NCBI RefSeq assembly: GCF_019219075.1
Contig: NZ_JAHUWJ010000007.1
Coordinates: 310,001 to 374,000, forward strand
DNA length: 64,000 nucleotides
Direction: 5' to 3'
Source of the DNA: Chitinophaga sp. sic0106
Lineage (GTDB): Bacteria > Bacteroidota > Bacteroidia > Chitinophagales > Chitinophagaceae
Shown: one piece after another, positions 1-9,543 of the stretch
Layout of the letters: each line of letters begins with the position of its first letter
Position numbering within the stretch: position 1 is the first letter of the stretch
Made by a program: the position numbers and the translations under genes
The notes under the pieces: generated by a model
The model's database searches: none
Told to the model about the DNA's origin: nothing
Seen by the model: the letters and a program-made list of their open reading frames with translations, nothing else

Positions 1-1612
1 ACAGGGCGCGACCATTCAGCAGCACGGCTGCCAGTGGTTTGCCTGTTGCCGACAACTGCCTTACCAGTGTCAGCTGCGCTGTATCCAGTTGCAGGGCCGC
101 ACGGTCCTTGCCTTCTCCTACCACCTGTAAGTCTTCTCCCAATACAACTACCACCGCATCTGCCGTACTGATCACCGACTGATCAAAGCCGGCAATGTAC
201 CTGATCTGCAGGCGATCGCCGGCTCTTTGCGTCAGTCCGGACAGGATGGAAATGGCGGTATCCTCCGTATTGGAATATCCTCCCAGGTAATTACTTTTTG
301 CGAGTGGGCCTACCACCACCAGGTTTCGTATATCCTTCAGCGGTAGTATGTTTTTATCATTTTTAAGCAGCACCACGCCCCTTTCAGCTGCACGCTGTGC
401 CAGCTGCTGGTGGGCAGTGCTGCGGGTAACTTTCGCCAGCAGTGTGGTATCTATATATGGTCGGTCGAATAATCCCAGCAGGAACTTCACCCGCAGCACT
501 TCGGCCACGGCGGTATCCAGTCTGGCCGGTGTGAGCATTTTCATTTTCAGGGCAGAGTCCAGCGCCTGTTCAAACTCATCATGACCAAAATCATAGAACT
601 GCATGTTTAGGCCGGCATTGATGGTTTGCGCCATGGCATCGGCACGGGAAGTGGCAGTACGGTGGTTTTCCAGCCCCATACGAACGGCGCCGAGGTCGCT
701 CAGCACAAAGCCTTTAAAGCCGTACTCCTTCCGCAGCACATCCGTCAGCAGCCAGCGGTTAAAAACCATCGGCAGTCCGTCAATTTCATGATAGGCCGCC
801 ATGATACCGAGCGCACCGCCCTGCTTGACCGCTTTTTCAAAAGTGGGGAGGTGACTGCTCCTGATTTCACGGACACCTATGTTTACAGGTCCCTGATTGC
901 TGCCAGCTTCCGGAACAGGGTGTACTACGTAGTGCTTCGGCTCACTCACCACGGCGTCGTGGCGACTCACATCACCCCCTTGCAGGCCTTTCACCATTGC
1001 CAGGCCGATCTCTGAAACCAGGTAGGTATCTTCCCCGAAGGTTTCTTCCTGCCTGCCCCAGCGTGGGTCACGGGATACATCGAGCAAGGGCGCCAGGATC
1101 ATGGCGGTGCCGTTGGCGCGACTCTCCCTTCCGATCGCGCGGCCTACCTGGTATACCAGCGCGGTGTCCCAGGTGGCTGCCAACTGCAGCGGCACCGGGA
1201 AGCTGGTACTGCCTTTACGGGAGTAGCCATGCAACCCTTCTTCAATAAAGAGCACGGGAATACCTAAACGTGTTTTGGTAACCGCATGGCGTTGTACCTC
1301 GTTGGACAAACTGGTGTAAGCCGGATAAAAATCGTGGAGGGAACCGAAGGAACCTTTGGCAAATGCCGCATTAATGAGTTTTTCATCCAATTTTAATGCC
1401 TCGTGCGTTTGTTCTGTCATGGGCGATACACTCCATCCCCGGTACATATCCAGCTGACGGATCTTTTCGAGGGTAGTCATCCTCGACAACAGATCTTTCA
1501 CCCGGGCATCCACCGGCACAGAAGCGTTTTTATAAGGTAGCTGTTGACAAAAAGCTGCGCTGGCAAACGTGGAATAAAATAAAGTAAGCAATAGTGGTTT
1601 TAACACCTTCAT
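1..1612 (-). CDS. GH3 beta-glucosidase, C-terminus cut by window edge
   Basis: Secreted glycoside hydrolase family 3 enzyme that probably releases glucose or xylose from beta-linked oligosaccharides. I read it on the minus strand from an ATG at 1612. It opens with a Sec signal peptide (MKVLKPLLLTLFYSTFASA), followed by the GH3 N-terminal barrel. Visible motifs are RDPRWGRQEETFGED, a KH in EPKHYV, and GFVLSDLGA with the family's nucleophile aspartate at about residue 306. The second domain begins around VVLLKNDKNILPL. About 537 codons are present; GH3 enzymes of this type usually have about 750 or more, so the end lies outside the window. It sits downstream of the membrane regulator on the same strand but behind strong terminators, so it is probably transcribed separately. 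The exact substrate cannot be told. Confidence 0.9.
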   Translation of the reverse strand, partial: MKVLKPLLLTLFYSTFASAAFCQQLPYKNASVPVDARVKDLLSRMTTLEKIRQLDMYRGWSVSPMTEQTHEALKLDEKLINAAFAKGSFGSLHDFYPAYTSLSNEVQRHAVTKTRLGIPVLFIEEGLHGYSRKGSTSFPVPLQLAATWDTALVYQVGRAIGRESRANGTAMILAPLLDVSRDPRWGRQEETFGEDTYLVSEIGLAMVKGLQGGDVSRHDAVVSEPKHYVVHPVPEAGSNQGPVNIGVREIRSSHLPTFEKAVKQGGALGIMAAYHEIDGLPMVFNRWLLTDVLRKEYGFKGFVLSDLGAVRMGLENHRTATSRADAMAQTINAGLNMQFYDFGHDEFEQALDSALKMKMLTPARLDTAVAEVLRVKFLLGLFDRPYIDTTLLAKVTRSTAHQQLAQRAAERGVVLLKNDKNILPLKDIRNLVVVGPLAKSNYLGGYSNTEDTAISILSGLTQRAGDRLQIRYIAGFDQSVISTADAVVVVLGEDLQVVGEGKDRAALQLDTAQLTLVRQLSATGKPLAAVLLNGRAL

Positions 1613-1753
1613 CTTAGAATAAATATTATTACGGTTAATTGACTTTGGTCTAACGTGGTATGCAAAGAAACTTGCGGACCATTAACAAACCGTATAAAAT
1701 CAGATTAATGAAGGCATTAATTGGAAAAAAACTGTGATTTAATGATTTTTTAG

Positions 1754-1820
1754 TTTTTAAGCGGGGCTTCGCCCCACTTAAAAACGTAAGACCGGGCGCC
1801 GAAGGCACCCGGTCTTACGT
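1754..1820 (-). terminator. Tandem hairpin terminators behind the kelch regulator
   Basis: Two adjacent stem-loops. The first (1784-1820) pairs ACGTAAGACCGGG with CCCGGTCTTACGT and has an inner GCC-GAA-GGC stem. The second (1754-1784) pairs TTTTTAAG and GGGG with CCCC and CTTAAAAA. Read on the minus strand they follow the regulator's stop codon at 1834 by 13 bases and end in T-rich sequence. Confidence 0.8.
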
Positions 1821-1833
1821 AAATGAGAATAAC

Positions 1834-4407
1834 TTATTTCACAATCTCCGTAAAAGCTACCGGATAATCTTCTCCGTAAACTTTCGCATACTCTTTTGTA
1901 AATCGTTCATAGGCATTTTTCGCCAGCGAGTGGCGGCCAAGGGCAATCAGAGCCCGGCACTTTAACCGCAACGCTTCCTCGCTGAGCGGATCAAAGCTTA
2001 AAATGCAGTTAGCCGTTTCTACGAGGGTATCGGCGTCCTGCTGGATATCGAGGTATCGGGATTCTTCCAGCAGTTCGTCGGTGATTTTGTTGGTGTAGTC
2101 AGATTTGATGTCGTCCAGCCAGGCGTATTCGGTTTGTTTCAGGAAAGCGCCCCGCGATACAAAGTAGAGGAGATAGCCCAGTTTCTGGCGGCCGTGTTCC
2201 GGATGCTGTGTTTTCACTTCCAGGAAATCCATCAGGTCGATGCTGATTTCTGCCGGGTTGTAATCAAGCGTCCAGCGCTCCCCTTCCTTTTTTATGGAGA
2301 GCTCCCCGATTTTGGCGAGGATACCTTTGAGTCGCACCATGTTCACAGACAGATTGTTTTTCGCAATCTTACCTTCTTTATCTCCCCAGAAAATATCATT
2401 CAGCTTTTCCGAAGAGATGCCTTTGCCGTTTTTCAGTGTATATAATAATATCACTAAAAACAATTCTTTTAATAACGGAGAGAACTGAAGGCTATATTCA
2501 TTACCGTTGGTATCGAGGATCTCAAAATTCCCGAACAGGTAAATGCTGATCGCAACTTTACGGTCGCGCACAAACGGAGCAGGTTCCAGCAGGGCTTTGT
2601 CCTGTGGCGCTTCCGCTGGCGCAGGCGTGCGGCCTGGTGCAGGTTCAGGTGTATGTGCTACACTTTCCGGCACCACAGGCGTATCCGTTACGTTTATTTT
2701 TTTAGTTTTTTTCCGGGGCCACAATACCAATGCTATTAATGGCAGGAGTAATACGCCAAGCCACCACCAGGAGAAGTGAAGTCCCGTTTGTTTAGCCGCC
2801 ACTTCAAAAGGTAATGGCGGAAATCCTATGCTATAAATTTTTATGGTGGTTTGTTTGCCCAGGTCTGCCAACAGGGTTACGGCGAGTAACTGGCGGGAGC
2901 GCGGGCAATAAAACAGGTCGGCATCTGAAATCACATCCTGAAACGCATACGGGATCTCGTCTCCTACAAACTGATAGGCCGGTGAGTACAGCGAGCCTTT
3001 GATCATTTTCAGGCGGGTATCGTACCTGCTTTCATCATAGCAAAGGCCATAGTAGGTTTGGTTAATGGTATCTATAATGATAGAAGAGGCAAATACGAAT
3101 GGCGTACCTGTATTTTCCAGCGTAAATATTTTCTTGAATTCCTTTGTTTTAGTGTTGAAACGCATAAAATCATACAGGTGCTGCGGCCGTAGTACCTGGT
3201 CGCCGCTTCGGCTTCCGTAGCCACCGAGGATGTAGATGCTATCGTTCCACTGCCCGCCGGCCGACATATACCTGGGCGTAAAATAATCGCCGGTGGTTTG
3301 TATGTCCGTCCATTCCTGGGTGGTAAAATCGTAGCGCTGTACCTGGTTCTTATACTTCAGTTGCCCGTAGCCACCAAAGATATAGAGTGCGTTTTCCTTA
3401 CGGGAAAACACTTTGCTGGTATGGCCATATTCCGTATTGGCAACGGTATCGAAGCTGCGGGTCCAGCGGCCGGTATTTTGCTGGTAGGCGGAGATACCGT
3501 GTATATCGATGTAGAAATTGTAGAGTTGATGGTCGTTGGCGTTGTAGAGCGATTGGTTGGCCTGGAAAAGCGGATAGCCTACGGAAGGATGCGCGATTTC
3601 GGTGGTCATCTCATCATCTACCGGTAATTCATATACGGTGTCGGCTGACACAAGGTATACTTTTTCTGTTTCCTGGTCAAAGCTCACACTTGCATTTCCT
3701 TTTACAGTAGCGGATTTCAGCAATCGCCAGTTGCGATGCAGGTCATCGGACCAGAGTGGGTTTGTAACGATGGCTTGTTTTCCGGAAATGGTATCTTCCA
3801 GGTGATTGGTACCCGGCTTACCTAGTGGCCAATAGTAACGTAGTTTATCGGAGGAGTAGAAGCCCACATTTCGGATAATCATCGGCGGCACGTCGGTGGT
3901 GATAAAGTCCTTCAGGCGCAAGGCACCAAAATAAATATGGAAGCAATTATCTTTTAGGTGGATGGTAGTGGTTTTGTATAGTTGGTTGTTGATGTAACAA
4001 CTGATGGAATTTTTTGTAAGGTGGTACCGGATGTTAGTCCATTTATTATAGAGAATGGACTTATCCAGTTTGAAATCAATACCGCAGAAGGATTCACCCA
4101 CGATGGTATTAAACACTTCATCCTTCTGATTGTAGACCAGATCTATGTTCTGGCCGTTACTGCTGATCATGCGGAACAGGTAACCGAAATAAATGGACCT
4201 GTTGGGGATGAAAGAAAAATCGAATGACAGATCGAAGCTATCGTCGAAACAAAGTTCTTTTTCAGAAAGCTCCAGGGAGGTTCTTTTTTCCTGTGGTGCG
4301 TTGAACGAGTAAAACGTGAGGCCATAATTTTCCTGGCCTTTTGTGGAATAAAATGCAACGAATAGTAATACTAAAGTAGTGGCAAATGTCTGGATGGCCG
4401 TCTTCAT
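1834..4407 (-). CDS. Membrane-tethered kelch sensor with cytoplasmic winged-helix/BTAD-like regulator
   Basis: Predicted one-component membrane regulator of 857 residues. I chose the ATG at 4407 because MKTAIQTFATTLVLLFVAFYS is a good signal peptide; the longer frame to 4563 adds an unlikely 52-residue N-terminus. Order of parts: a concanavalin/LamG-like region (about 30-240), kelch-type repeats with IFGGYGQ and ILGGYGS motifs (about 250-520), one transmembrane helix near residue 548 (WWWLGVLLLPLIALVLW followed by RKKTKK), a Pro/Ala/Glu-rich linker, then a cytoplasmic part with an OmpR-like winged helix (SPLLKELFLVILLYTLKNGKGISSEKLND) and a tetratricopeptide-like C-terminus resembling the BTAD domain of SARP regulators. 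It is divergent from the GH55-GH9 pair, so it may sense a glycan and control those genes; that is inference from position. Confidence 0.75.
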   Translation of the reverse strand: MKTAIQTFATTLVLLFVAFYSTKGQENYGLTFYSFNAPQEKRTSLELSEKELCFDDSFDLSFDFSFIPNRSIYFGYLFRMISSNGQNIDLVYNQKDEVFNTIVGESFCGIDFKLDKSILYNKWTNIRYHLTKNSISCYINNQLYKTTTIHLKDNCFHIYFGALRLKDFITTDVPPMIIRNVGFYSSDKLRYYWPLGKPGTNHLEDTISGKQAIVTNPLWSDDLHRNWRLLKSATVKGNASVSFDQETEKVYLVSADTVYELPVDDEMTTEIAHPSVGYPLFQANQSLYNANDHQLYNFYIDIHGISAYQQNTGRWTRSFDTVANTEYGHTSKVFSRKENALYIFGGYGQLKYKNQVQRYDFTTQEWTDIQTTGDYFTPRYMSAGGQWNDSIYILGGYGSRSGDQVLRPQHLYDFMRFNTKTKEFKKIFTLENTGTPFVFASSIIIDTINQTYYGLCYDESRYDTRLKMIKGSLYSPAYQFVGDEIPYAFQDVISDADLFYCPRSRQLLAVTLLADLGKQTTIKIYSIGFPPLPFEVAAKQTGLHFSWWWLGVLLLPLIALVLWPRKKTKKINVTDTPVVPESVAHTPEPAPGRTPAPAEAPQDKALLEPAPFVRDRKVAISIYLFGNFEILDTNGNEYSLQFSPLLKELFLVILLYTLKNGKGISSEKLNDIFWGDKEGKIAKNNLSVNMVRLKGILAKIGELSIKKEGERWTLDYNPAEISIDLMDFLEVKTQHPEHGRQKLGYLLYFVSRGAFLKQTEYAWLDDIKSDYTNKITDELLEESRYLDIQQDADTLVETANCILSFDPLSEEALRLKCRALIALGRHSLAKNAYERFTKEYAKVYGEDYPVAFTEIVK

Positions 4408-4618
4408 AACTCCACTAAATATATAATTATTCCTGAAATTTAATGGGTACAATATAAAAAATGCCTTCCAGGCGCCTGCCGCTAAAGGAAACCACCGCCA
4501 GGACCTACCACCTGTAACATTTTTCTGAAATATCCGATTGCGTGTTATATTTTGGCAATACATCTCCCGAAAATAACAGTACGCCAGTCATGCTAACCAA
4601 TTAAAATGGCGTTACTAC
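4408..4618. promoter_or_regulatory. Divergent promoter region between regulator and GH55 gene
   Basis: A 211-base gap between two divergent starts must carry both promoters. On the plus strand TTATATTTTGG at 4545-4555 resembles the Bacteroidetes -7 element but does not match it exactly. No clear -33 element or operator repeat was seen. Confidence 0.35.
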
Positions 4619-7603
4619 ATGAAGTATTGTAAAAAGGTATTACTGATAACCGGCCTGCTGGCAGGTTGCATTTCCCACGTTTATGGCCAGTTTAAGCCAG
4701 GGAAATCATTTTATACGCAGCAACCGGAAGATCCTGCAGCTGTAAATTTCACACCTAAAAATTCTGACGGCAGCACAGATGTTACGGAGCAGCTGCAACA
4801 GGCCATCAACCAGCTGAAGAAAGACCGTAATTTCGGTACGCTCCTGATCCCGGAAGGAACCTACAAAATTTCGAAAACTATTTACATACCTGGCGCCATC
4901 CGTGTAATTGGTTACGGAAAAAACCGTCCCACCATCGTACTCGCTAAAAATTCGCCTGGCTTCCAGGAGGAAAAAGCGGGCGACAAAGGCAAGGCCAGCT
5001 ATATGTTCTGGTTTACCAGCAGTGCAGTAGAGCCAGGTGGAAGCATCTCCGATGCCGGCGCCGGCACTTTCTACAGCGCATTATCGAATGTGGATTTAAA
5101 AATAGAAGATGGCAATCCGCATGCAGTGGCGTTGCGTACTCACTTTGCGCAACATAGCTTTGTAGCGCATATCAACATCAACATCGGTAAGGGCAAAGCT
5201 GGTCTTTTTGAAATTGGTAATTTTATGGAAGATGTACAATTCTTCGGAGGGGAATATGGCATATATACCACCAAAGCCTCACCAGGATGGCAGTTCATGA
5301 TGATGGACACTTATTTCGAAGGGCAGCGTCGCAGCGCCATCAAATCCCAGGAAGCAGGATTCACCATTGTGCGCATGCAGGTAAAAAATGTACCAGCAGC
5401 TATACAGGTTGAACATAACTACTGGGAAAAAATTTATCTCGAGGATAGCCGCTTCGAAAATATCAGCGGCCCGGCCATCACCCTCAGTAATGAAGGCAGT
5501 GCCAATATGCAGCTGAATATCCGTAACCTGAATTGCAGCAAAGTGCCGGTGCTGGTGAAATACCCTCATGGCGATACGGCCACTAACGCGCCGGCGCCTG
5601 TTTATACCGTGCAGTCGCTTACCTACGGTCTGCAACAGGATGACCTTGACAAAGACCCAGTATTCCGGCTCAACGTACAGGCGTCACCATTACAACGCAT
5701 GCCTGCACCCGCTGTTAATGATGTGCCCGCCTTACCTGCTATGGCCACCTGGTACAACCTGAAGGAATCCGGTGCAAAGGGCGATGGTGTTACGGACGAT
5801 ACCAAAGCCATCCAGCAAGCCATTGATACACATCCGGTGATTTTTGTACCACAGGGCTCCTATCGCATTACCGAAACTATTCACCTCAAACCCAACACCG
5901 TACTCATAGGCCTCCACCCGATGGCTACCAACTTTGCCCTGGCAGAAAACAGCCCGGCCTTTGGCGGCTTCGGCGCCCCTAAAGCCATGATCGAGGCACC
6001 GGCAGGTGGCACCAACATCATCACCGGTATCGGCCTGTATACCGGCACCAGCAACTACCGCGCGGTAGCCTGCAAATGGATGGCGGGTGCCACCTCCATG
6101 GTTGATGATGTGAAACTCATTGGTGGCCACGGCACCATGCGCCCCGGCCCACAGGTAAACTGGAAATGGGAAGAAAGGCAGCAGTCGCCCGAACGCCGCT
6201 CTTACGGCAGCTACGACCCTACCTGGGACACACAATACTGGAGCATGTGGGTCACCAACAACGGCGGTGGTATCTTCAAAAATATATGGTCCGCCGATAC
6301 TTACGCCACCAATGGCTTTTATGCCGATCATACCAGCACACGCGGCCGCATATACGCACTTTCTGTGGAACACCACGTACGCAATGAAGTACGCTTCAAC
6401 AAAGTTTCCAACTGGAAAGTATTTGCCCTGCAGCTGGAAGAAGAAAGCGTGGAAAGCTCCGATTGCCAGCCGCTGGAGCTCACTGATTGCCACGACATGA
6501 CATTCGCCAACCTGTATATGTTCCGCGTCATACGCGTGAAAGTGCCCTATCCCTATAGCGTACGCACCTGGAATTGCAGCAATATAGAACTGCTCAACGT
6601 GCATAACTACAGCCAGATCAAATACACCACTGATAATCCGCTATACGATATCAATACCAACACCGAAGTGCGTCCTACTGAACTGGCGAGGCTGTTCATC
6701 ACCGGTAATACTTCCCTGAACGCCAAAGCAGCAGCCGTAAACGGTGTGCAGCAACTGGCAAAAGGATTTGAGTTTGCCGTGGGATTGTGTGCCGACTCCA
6801 AAGGCAACGTATACTTTGCCGAACAACGGATGAAGCGCATCTATAAATGGAATGCCGCTACGCAATCCTTACAGCTGCTGGCCGATTTCCCCTGGGAGCC
6901 ACTCTCCCTTGGCTGCGACTCGCAGGACAACCTGCTGGTAGTATTCCGTTACAACCCGCAGCCAGGGCTGCTCATCAACGGTGTACCGGAAAAATTCGAA
7001 AACCCTGCTGATGCCAGAGGTACTTCCTTCAGCGGCTGGGGTAACTCCGGATTTGGTACACTCGTGTACAGCATCCACCCCGATGCGCCGGAAGAGAGTA
7101 TTAAATTACTCCAACAGGCACCGATGGGCAGCATCGGCCAGGTACATAAAGCCTTGTATCCGTCCAACCGCTGGAGGGACTTCCACGATTTCAATACCGT
7201 ATCCGTCAATAAAAACGAAACCTGCTGGGTAGCTCCGGATGGGAAAACAATTATCCCTGCTGCTTACGATTTAGCCAGGGCCTGCGCATTGGTGGAGGCA
7301 TTCCCGGGCAAGCCGCTCTATGCAACGGACGAATACGATAAGCGCACCGTGCGCTTGCAGGTGGATGCAAAAGGCTATCTTTCTGACCTGACTTACTTCG
7401 CGGAAAAGGGCGACTTTAATTCCATTCCAGACGGAAAAGGAAATGTTTGGGTGGCGGATGGAGAGCTGTTCCAGTTCAATGCTGCCGGCAGGCAGGTAAA
7501 TATGCTGAAGGTGCCGGAGCGCCCGTCGTCACTGGCGCTCAGCAACACTGGCAACCAATTGTTCATCACCGGCCGTACGGGCTTATATCGCATTCAATTA
7601 TGA
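4619..7603 (+). CDS. Secreted GH55-like double beta-helix protein with C-terminal beta-propeller
   Basis: A 994-residue secreted protein (signal peptide MKYCKKVLLITGLLAGCISHVYG). It carries two Pectate_lyase_3-type right-handed beta-helix units: one opens near residue 45 (KNSDGSTDVTEQLQQAI) and the second near 385 (KGDGVTDDTKAIQQAID). This tandem layout is that of GH55 exo-beta-1,3-glucanases. From about residue 700 there is a separate region with repeated ADSKGNVYFAE, DSQDNLLVVF and DGKGNVWVADG blades, typical of an SMP-30/NHL-type beta-propeller. GH55 enzymes are usually shorter and lack the propeller, so this is a fusion. The stop overlaps the GH9 start (ATGA), which indicates translational coupling. 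Target glycan is inferred (beta-1,3-glucan), not shown. Confidence 0.8.
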   Translation: MKYCKKVLLITGLLAGCISHVYGQFKPGKSFYTQQPEDPAAVNFTPKNSDGSTDVTEQLQQAINQLKKDRNFGTLLIPEGTYKISKTIYIPGAIRVIGYGKNRPTIVLAKNSPGFQEEKAGDKGKASYMFWFTSSAVEPGGSISDAGAGTFYSALSNVDLKIEDGNPHAVALRTHFAQHSFVAHININIGKGKAGLFEIGNFMEDVQFFGGEYGIYTTKASPGWQFMMMDTYFEGQRRSAIKSQEAGFTIVRMQVKNVPAAIQVEHNYWEKIYLEDSRFENISGPAITLSNEGSANMQLNIRNLNCSKVPVLVKYPHGDTATNAPAPVYTVQSLTYGLQQDDLDKDPVFRLNVQASPLQRMPAPAVNDVPALPAMATWYNLKESGAKGDGVTDDTKAIQQAIDTHPVIFVPQGSYRITETIHLKPNTVLIGLHPMATNFALAENSPAFGGFGAPKAMIEAPAGGTNIITGIGLYTGTSNYRAVACKWMAGATSMVDDVKLIGGHGTMRPGPQVNWKWEERQQSPERRSYGSYDPTWDTQYWSMWVTNNGGGIFKNIWSADTYATNGFYADHTSTRGRIYALSVEHHVRNEVRFNKVSNWKVFALQLEEESVESSDCQPLELTDCHDMTFANLYMFRVIRVKVPYPYSVRTWNCSNIELLNVHNYSQIKYTTDNPLYDINTNTEVRPTELARLFITGNTSLNAKAAAVNGVQQLAKGFEFAVGLCADSKGNVYFAEQRMKRIYKWNAATQSLQLLADFPWEPLSLGCDSQDNLLVVFRYNPQPGLLINGVPEKFENPADARGTSFSGWGNSGFGTLVYSIHPDAPEESIKLLQQAPMGSIGQVHKALYPSNRWRDFHDFNTVSVNKNETCWVAPDGKTIIPAAYDLARACALVEAFPGKPLYATDEYDKRTVRLQVDAKGYLSDLTYFAEKGDFNSIPDGKGNVWVADGELFQFNAAGRQVNMLKVPERPSSLALSNTGNQLFITGRTGLYRIQL

Positions 7604-9381
7604 TGCTATCCACCAATTATATACGTACATGCGTTGGCGTTATAATGCTTTGCAGCAGCATAGCGCCGGCCGGTGCGCAAAGCAAAATAACGCTGCTGAC
7701 CAACCAGGTGGCGTACAACGCAGCAACCGCGAAAAGCGCCATCATCAGCAGTGATGAAGCCTTACCCACAGGTACCGCATTCAGTATCATCGACACCGTT
7801 ACTAACGCCGTCGCATACACGGGAAAGGCAGCTACCTCTGTGCAGGTTAACGGCTGGGCGAATGAGTGGTATAGTCGCGCCGATTTTACCCCGGTTAAAA
7901 AACCTGGTTATTACCGTGTGCGCGTTACCGTTAGCAATAAAATCCATGAGTCCTATGCTTTTCGCATCGACCACCAGGCGATCGCCAAAATGGCCGCTCC
8001 GGCTATCACCAGCTTCTTCTTTCATCAGCGGGCGGCCTCTCCGGAGGAACGTGCTGCGGATAAACATATACTGCTTTACGGCAGCAACAAAACAGTGGAC
8101 CTCAGCGGCGGCTGGTGCGATGCCTCCGGTGATGTAAGCAAATACTTCTCCCACCTGGCATACACGAATTATATGTCGCCCCAGCAGATACCGATGGTGG
8201 ACTGGTCCATGGTGAATGCCGTAGAGCGGATGCCTAAGCTGCTGGCGGCAACCGGCACAATAAATGCGTTAAAGGAAGAAGCTATCTACGGCGCTGATTA
8301 CATCATGCGCTCCTTATCCCCGGAGGGATATTTTTACATGACGGTGTTCAGCTACTTTAAGAAAGATGCTAATGAGCGCCGCGTAGTTGGCTTGCTGGCG
8401 GACAGTAAAACCACTGCCGATTATCAATGTGCCTGGCGCGAAGGTGGCGGCATGGCTATTGCGGCGCTGGCACGTATTTCACGCTGGCAGCAGGACGGAG
8501 ATTTCACCGCTGCCCAATACCTGGCTGCCGCGGAGCGCGCGTTTGTGCATTTGCAGCAAAACAGCACCCGCTATGCCGATGATGGGAAAGATAATATCAT
8601 TGACGACTATTGTGCCTTGATGGCCGCCAGCGAATTATGGCTGGCCACCGGCAAAGCCATCTATCAGCACGAGGCACGTAGTCGTGCAGCCCACCTCACC
8701 AAACGCCTCTCTCCTGCCGGCTACTTCCTGGCGGATGACGGTCATCGTCCTTTCTGGCACGCTGCTGACGCGGGTGTGCCGATAATAGCCCTCTGCCGCT
8801 ACCTGGATGCTGAAAAGGAAAGCAGCTACCGTAAACAGGCACTGGCCACCATTAAAACGGCTATCGATTACAATCTGCGTGTTACCGCTGCCGTTACTAA
8901 CCCTTTCGGCTATCCGCGACAGAGCTTCCTGTTTAAAGGGCAGCCTATGGATGGCTTTTTCATTCCGCATGAAAATGAAAGTGGCTGGTGGTGGCAGGGT
9001 GAAGATGCCCGCCTGGGTTCGCTCGCAGCGGCCATGGTTACCGGCGGCAGGCTGGTGTACCCCGCTAAAACGGCGCTGGGCGTAAAGCCGGAAATTGAGG
9101 TGTATGCAACCAATCAATTATCATGGATACTGGGATGTAATCCCTATAACATGTGCATGATGTATGGCTATGGCCATCACAACGTACCCTACATGGCTTC
9201 CATGTACGGCCATGGCAGCGGCAAAGGAGGCATTTCCAACGGCATCACCGGCAGCAATGCCGATGGTTCCGGTATTGCTTTCAAAGTGGAAGATAACGGC
9301 AACGAATGGCGATGGAGCGAGCAATGGATACCGCACAGCAGCTCTTTTTTACAGGCCGTTACCGCTACTGCAACAGAATAG
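7600..9381 (+). CDS. Secreted GH9 glycosidase with N-terminal Ig-like domain
   Basis: A 593-residue GH9-family enzyme. The start at 7600 overlaps the GH55 stop as ATGA and is followed by a signal peptide (MMLSTNYIRTCVGVIMLCSS...AGAQ). An Ig-like CelD_N domain (about 27-125, with ITLLTNQVAYN) precedes the alpha6/alpha6 barrel. GGWCDASGDVSKY near residue 170 corresponds to the family's catalytic-aspartate motif. Near the C-terminus D-x4-W-x3-E (VEDNGNEWRWSEQ) places the general acid at Glu574. HENESGWWWQGEDARLGSLA and GGISNGITGSN fit the GH9 branch that includes exo-acting glucosaminidase or glucosidase-type members as well as endoglucanases, so I do not assign a substrate. It probably acts with the coupled GH55 protein on a fungal or plant wall glycan. 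Confidence 0.82.
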   Translation: MMLSTNYIRTCVGVIMLCSSIAPAGAQSKITLLTNQVAYNAATAKSAIISSDEALPTGTAFSIIDTVTNAVAYTGKAATSVQVNGWANEWYSRADFTPVKKPGYYRVRVTVSNKIHESYAFRIDHQAIAKMAAPAITSFFFHQRAASPEERAADKHILLYGSNKTVDLSGGWCDASGDVSKYFSHLAYTNYMSPQQIPMVDWSMVNAVERMPKLLAATGTINALKEEAIYGADYIMRSLSPEGYFYMTVFSYFKKDANERRVVGLLADSKTTADYQCAWREGGGMAIAALARISRWQQDGDFTAAQYLAAAERAFVHLQQNSTRYADDGKDNIIDDYCALMAASELWLATGKAIYQHEARSRAAHLTKRLSPAGYFLADDGHRPFWHAADAGVPIIALCRYLDAEKESSYRKQALATIKTAIDYNLRVTAAVTNPFGYPRQSFLFKGQPMDGFFIPHENESGWWWQGEDARLGSLAAAMVTGGRLVYPAKTALGVKPEIEVYATNQLSWILGCNPYNMCMMYGYGHHNVPYMASMYGHGSGKGGISNGITGSNADGSGIAFKVEDNGNEWRWSEQWIPHSSSFLQAVTATATE

Positions 9382-9387
9382 TTTTCT

Positions 9388-9428
9388 ATCTCCCTAAAAT
9401 CAAATTTAACAGCCGGTTTTAGGGAGAT
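9388..9428 (+). terminator. Terminator-like hairpin after GH9 gene
   Basis: ATCTCCCTAAAA (9388-9399) pairs perfectly with TTTTAGGGAGAT (9417-9428) around a 17-base loop, starting 7 bases after the GH9 stop. The T-run is short, so it may be a 3' stabiliser rather than a strict intrinsic terminator. Confidence 0.6.
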
Positions 9429-9543
9429 TTACCTTGCCCCTTTCCTCTTAAATCCGTACCTTCGCCGTTCATTTTTCCACGACAGGCGGCCTGCAGCTGT
9501 TAACTGAAAGCAGGTATCTGAAATCCGCCTTAATATTGCCATA

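Noticed and set aside
348..1248. Several plus-strand frames in the first 1.3 kb
   Set aside because: They lie opposite the GH3 gene, whose minus-strand translation shows clear family motifs and a signal peptide.
5732..6604. 290-codon minus-strand frame inside the GH55-like gene
   Set aside because: Composition is typical of an antisense shadow and it has no family motif or signal; the plus-strand protein is well supported.
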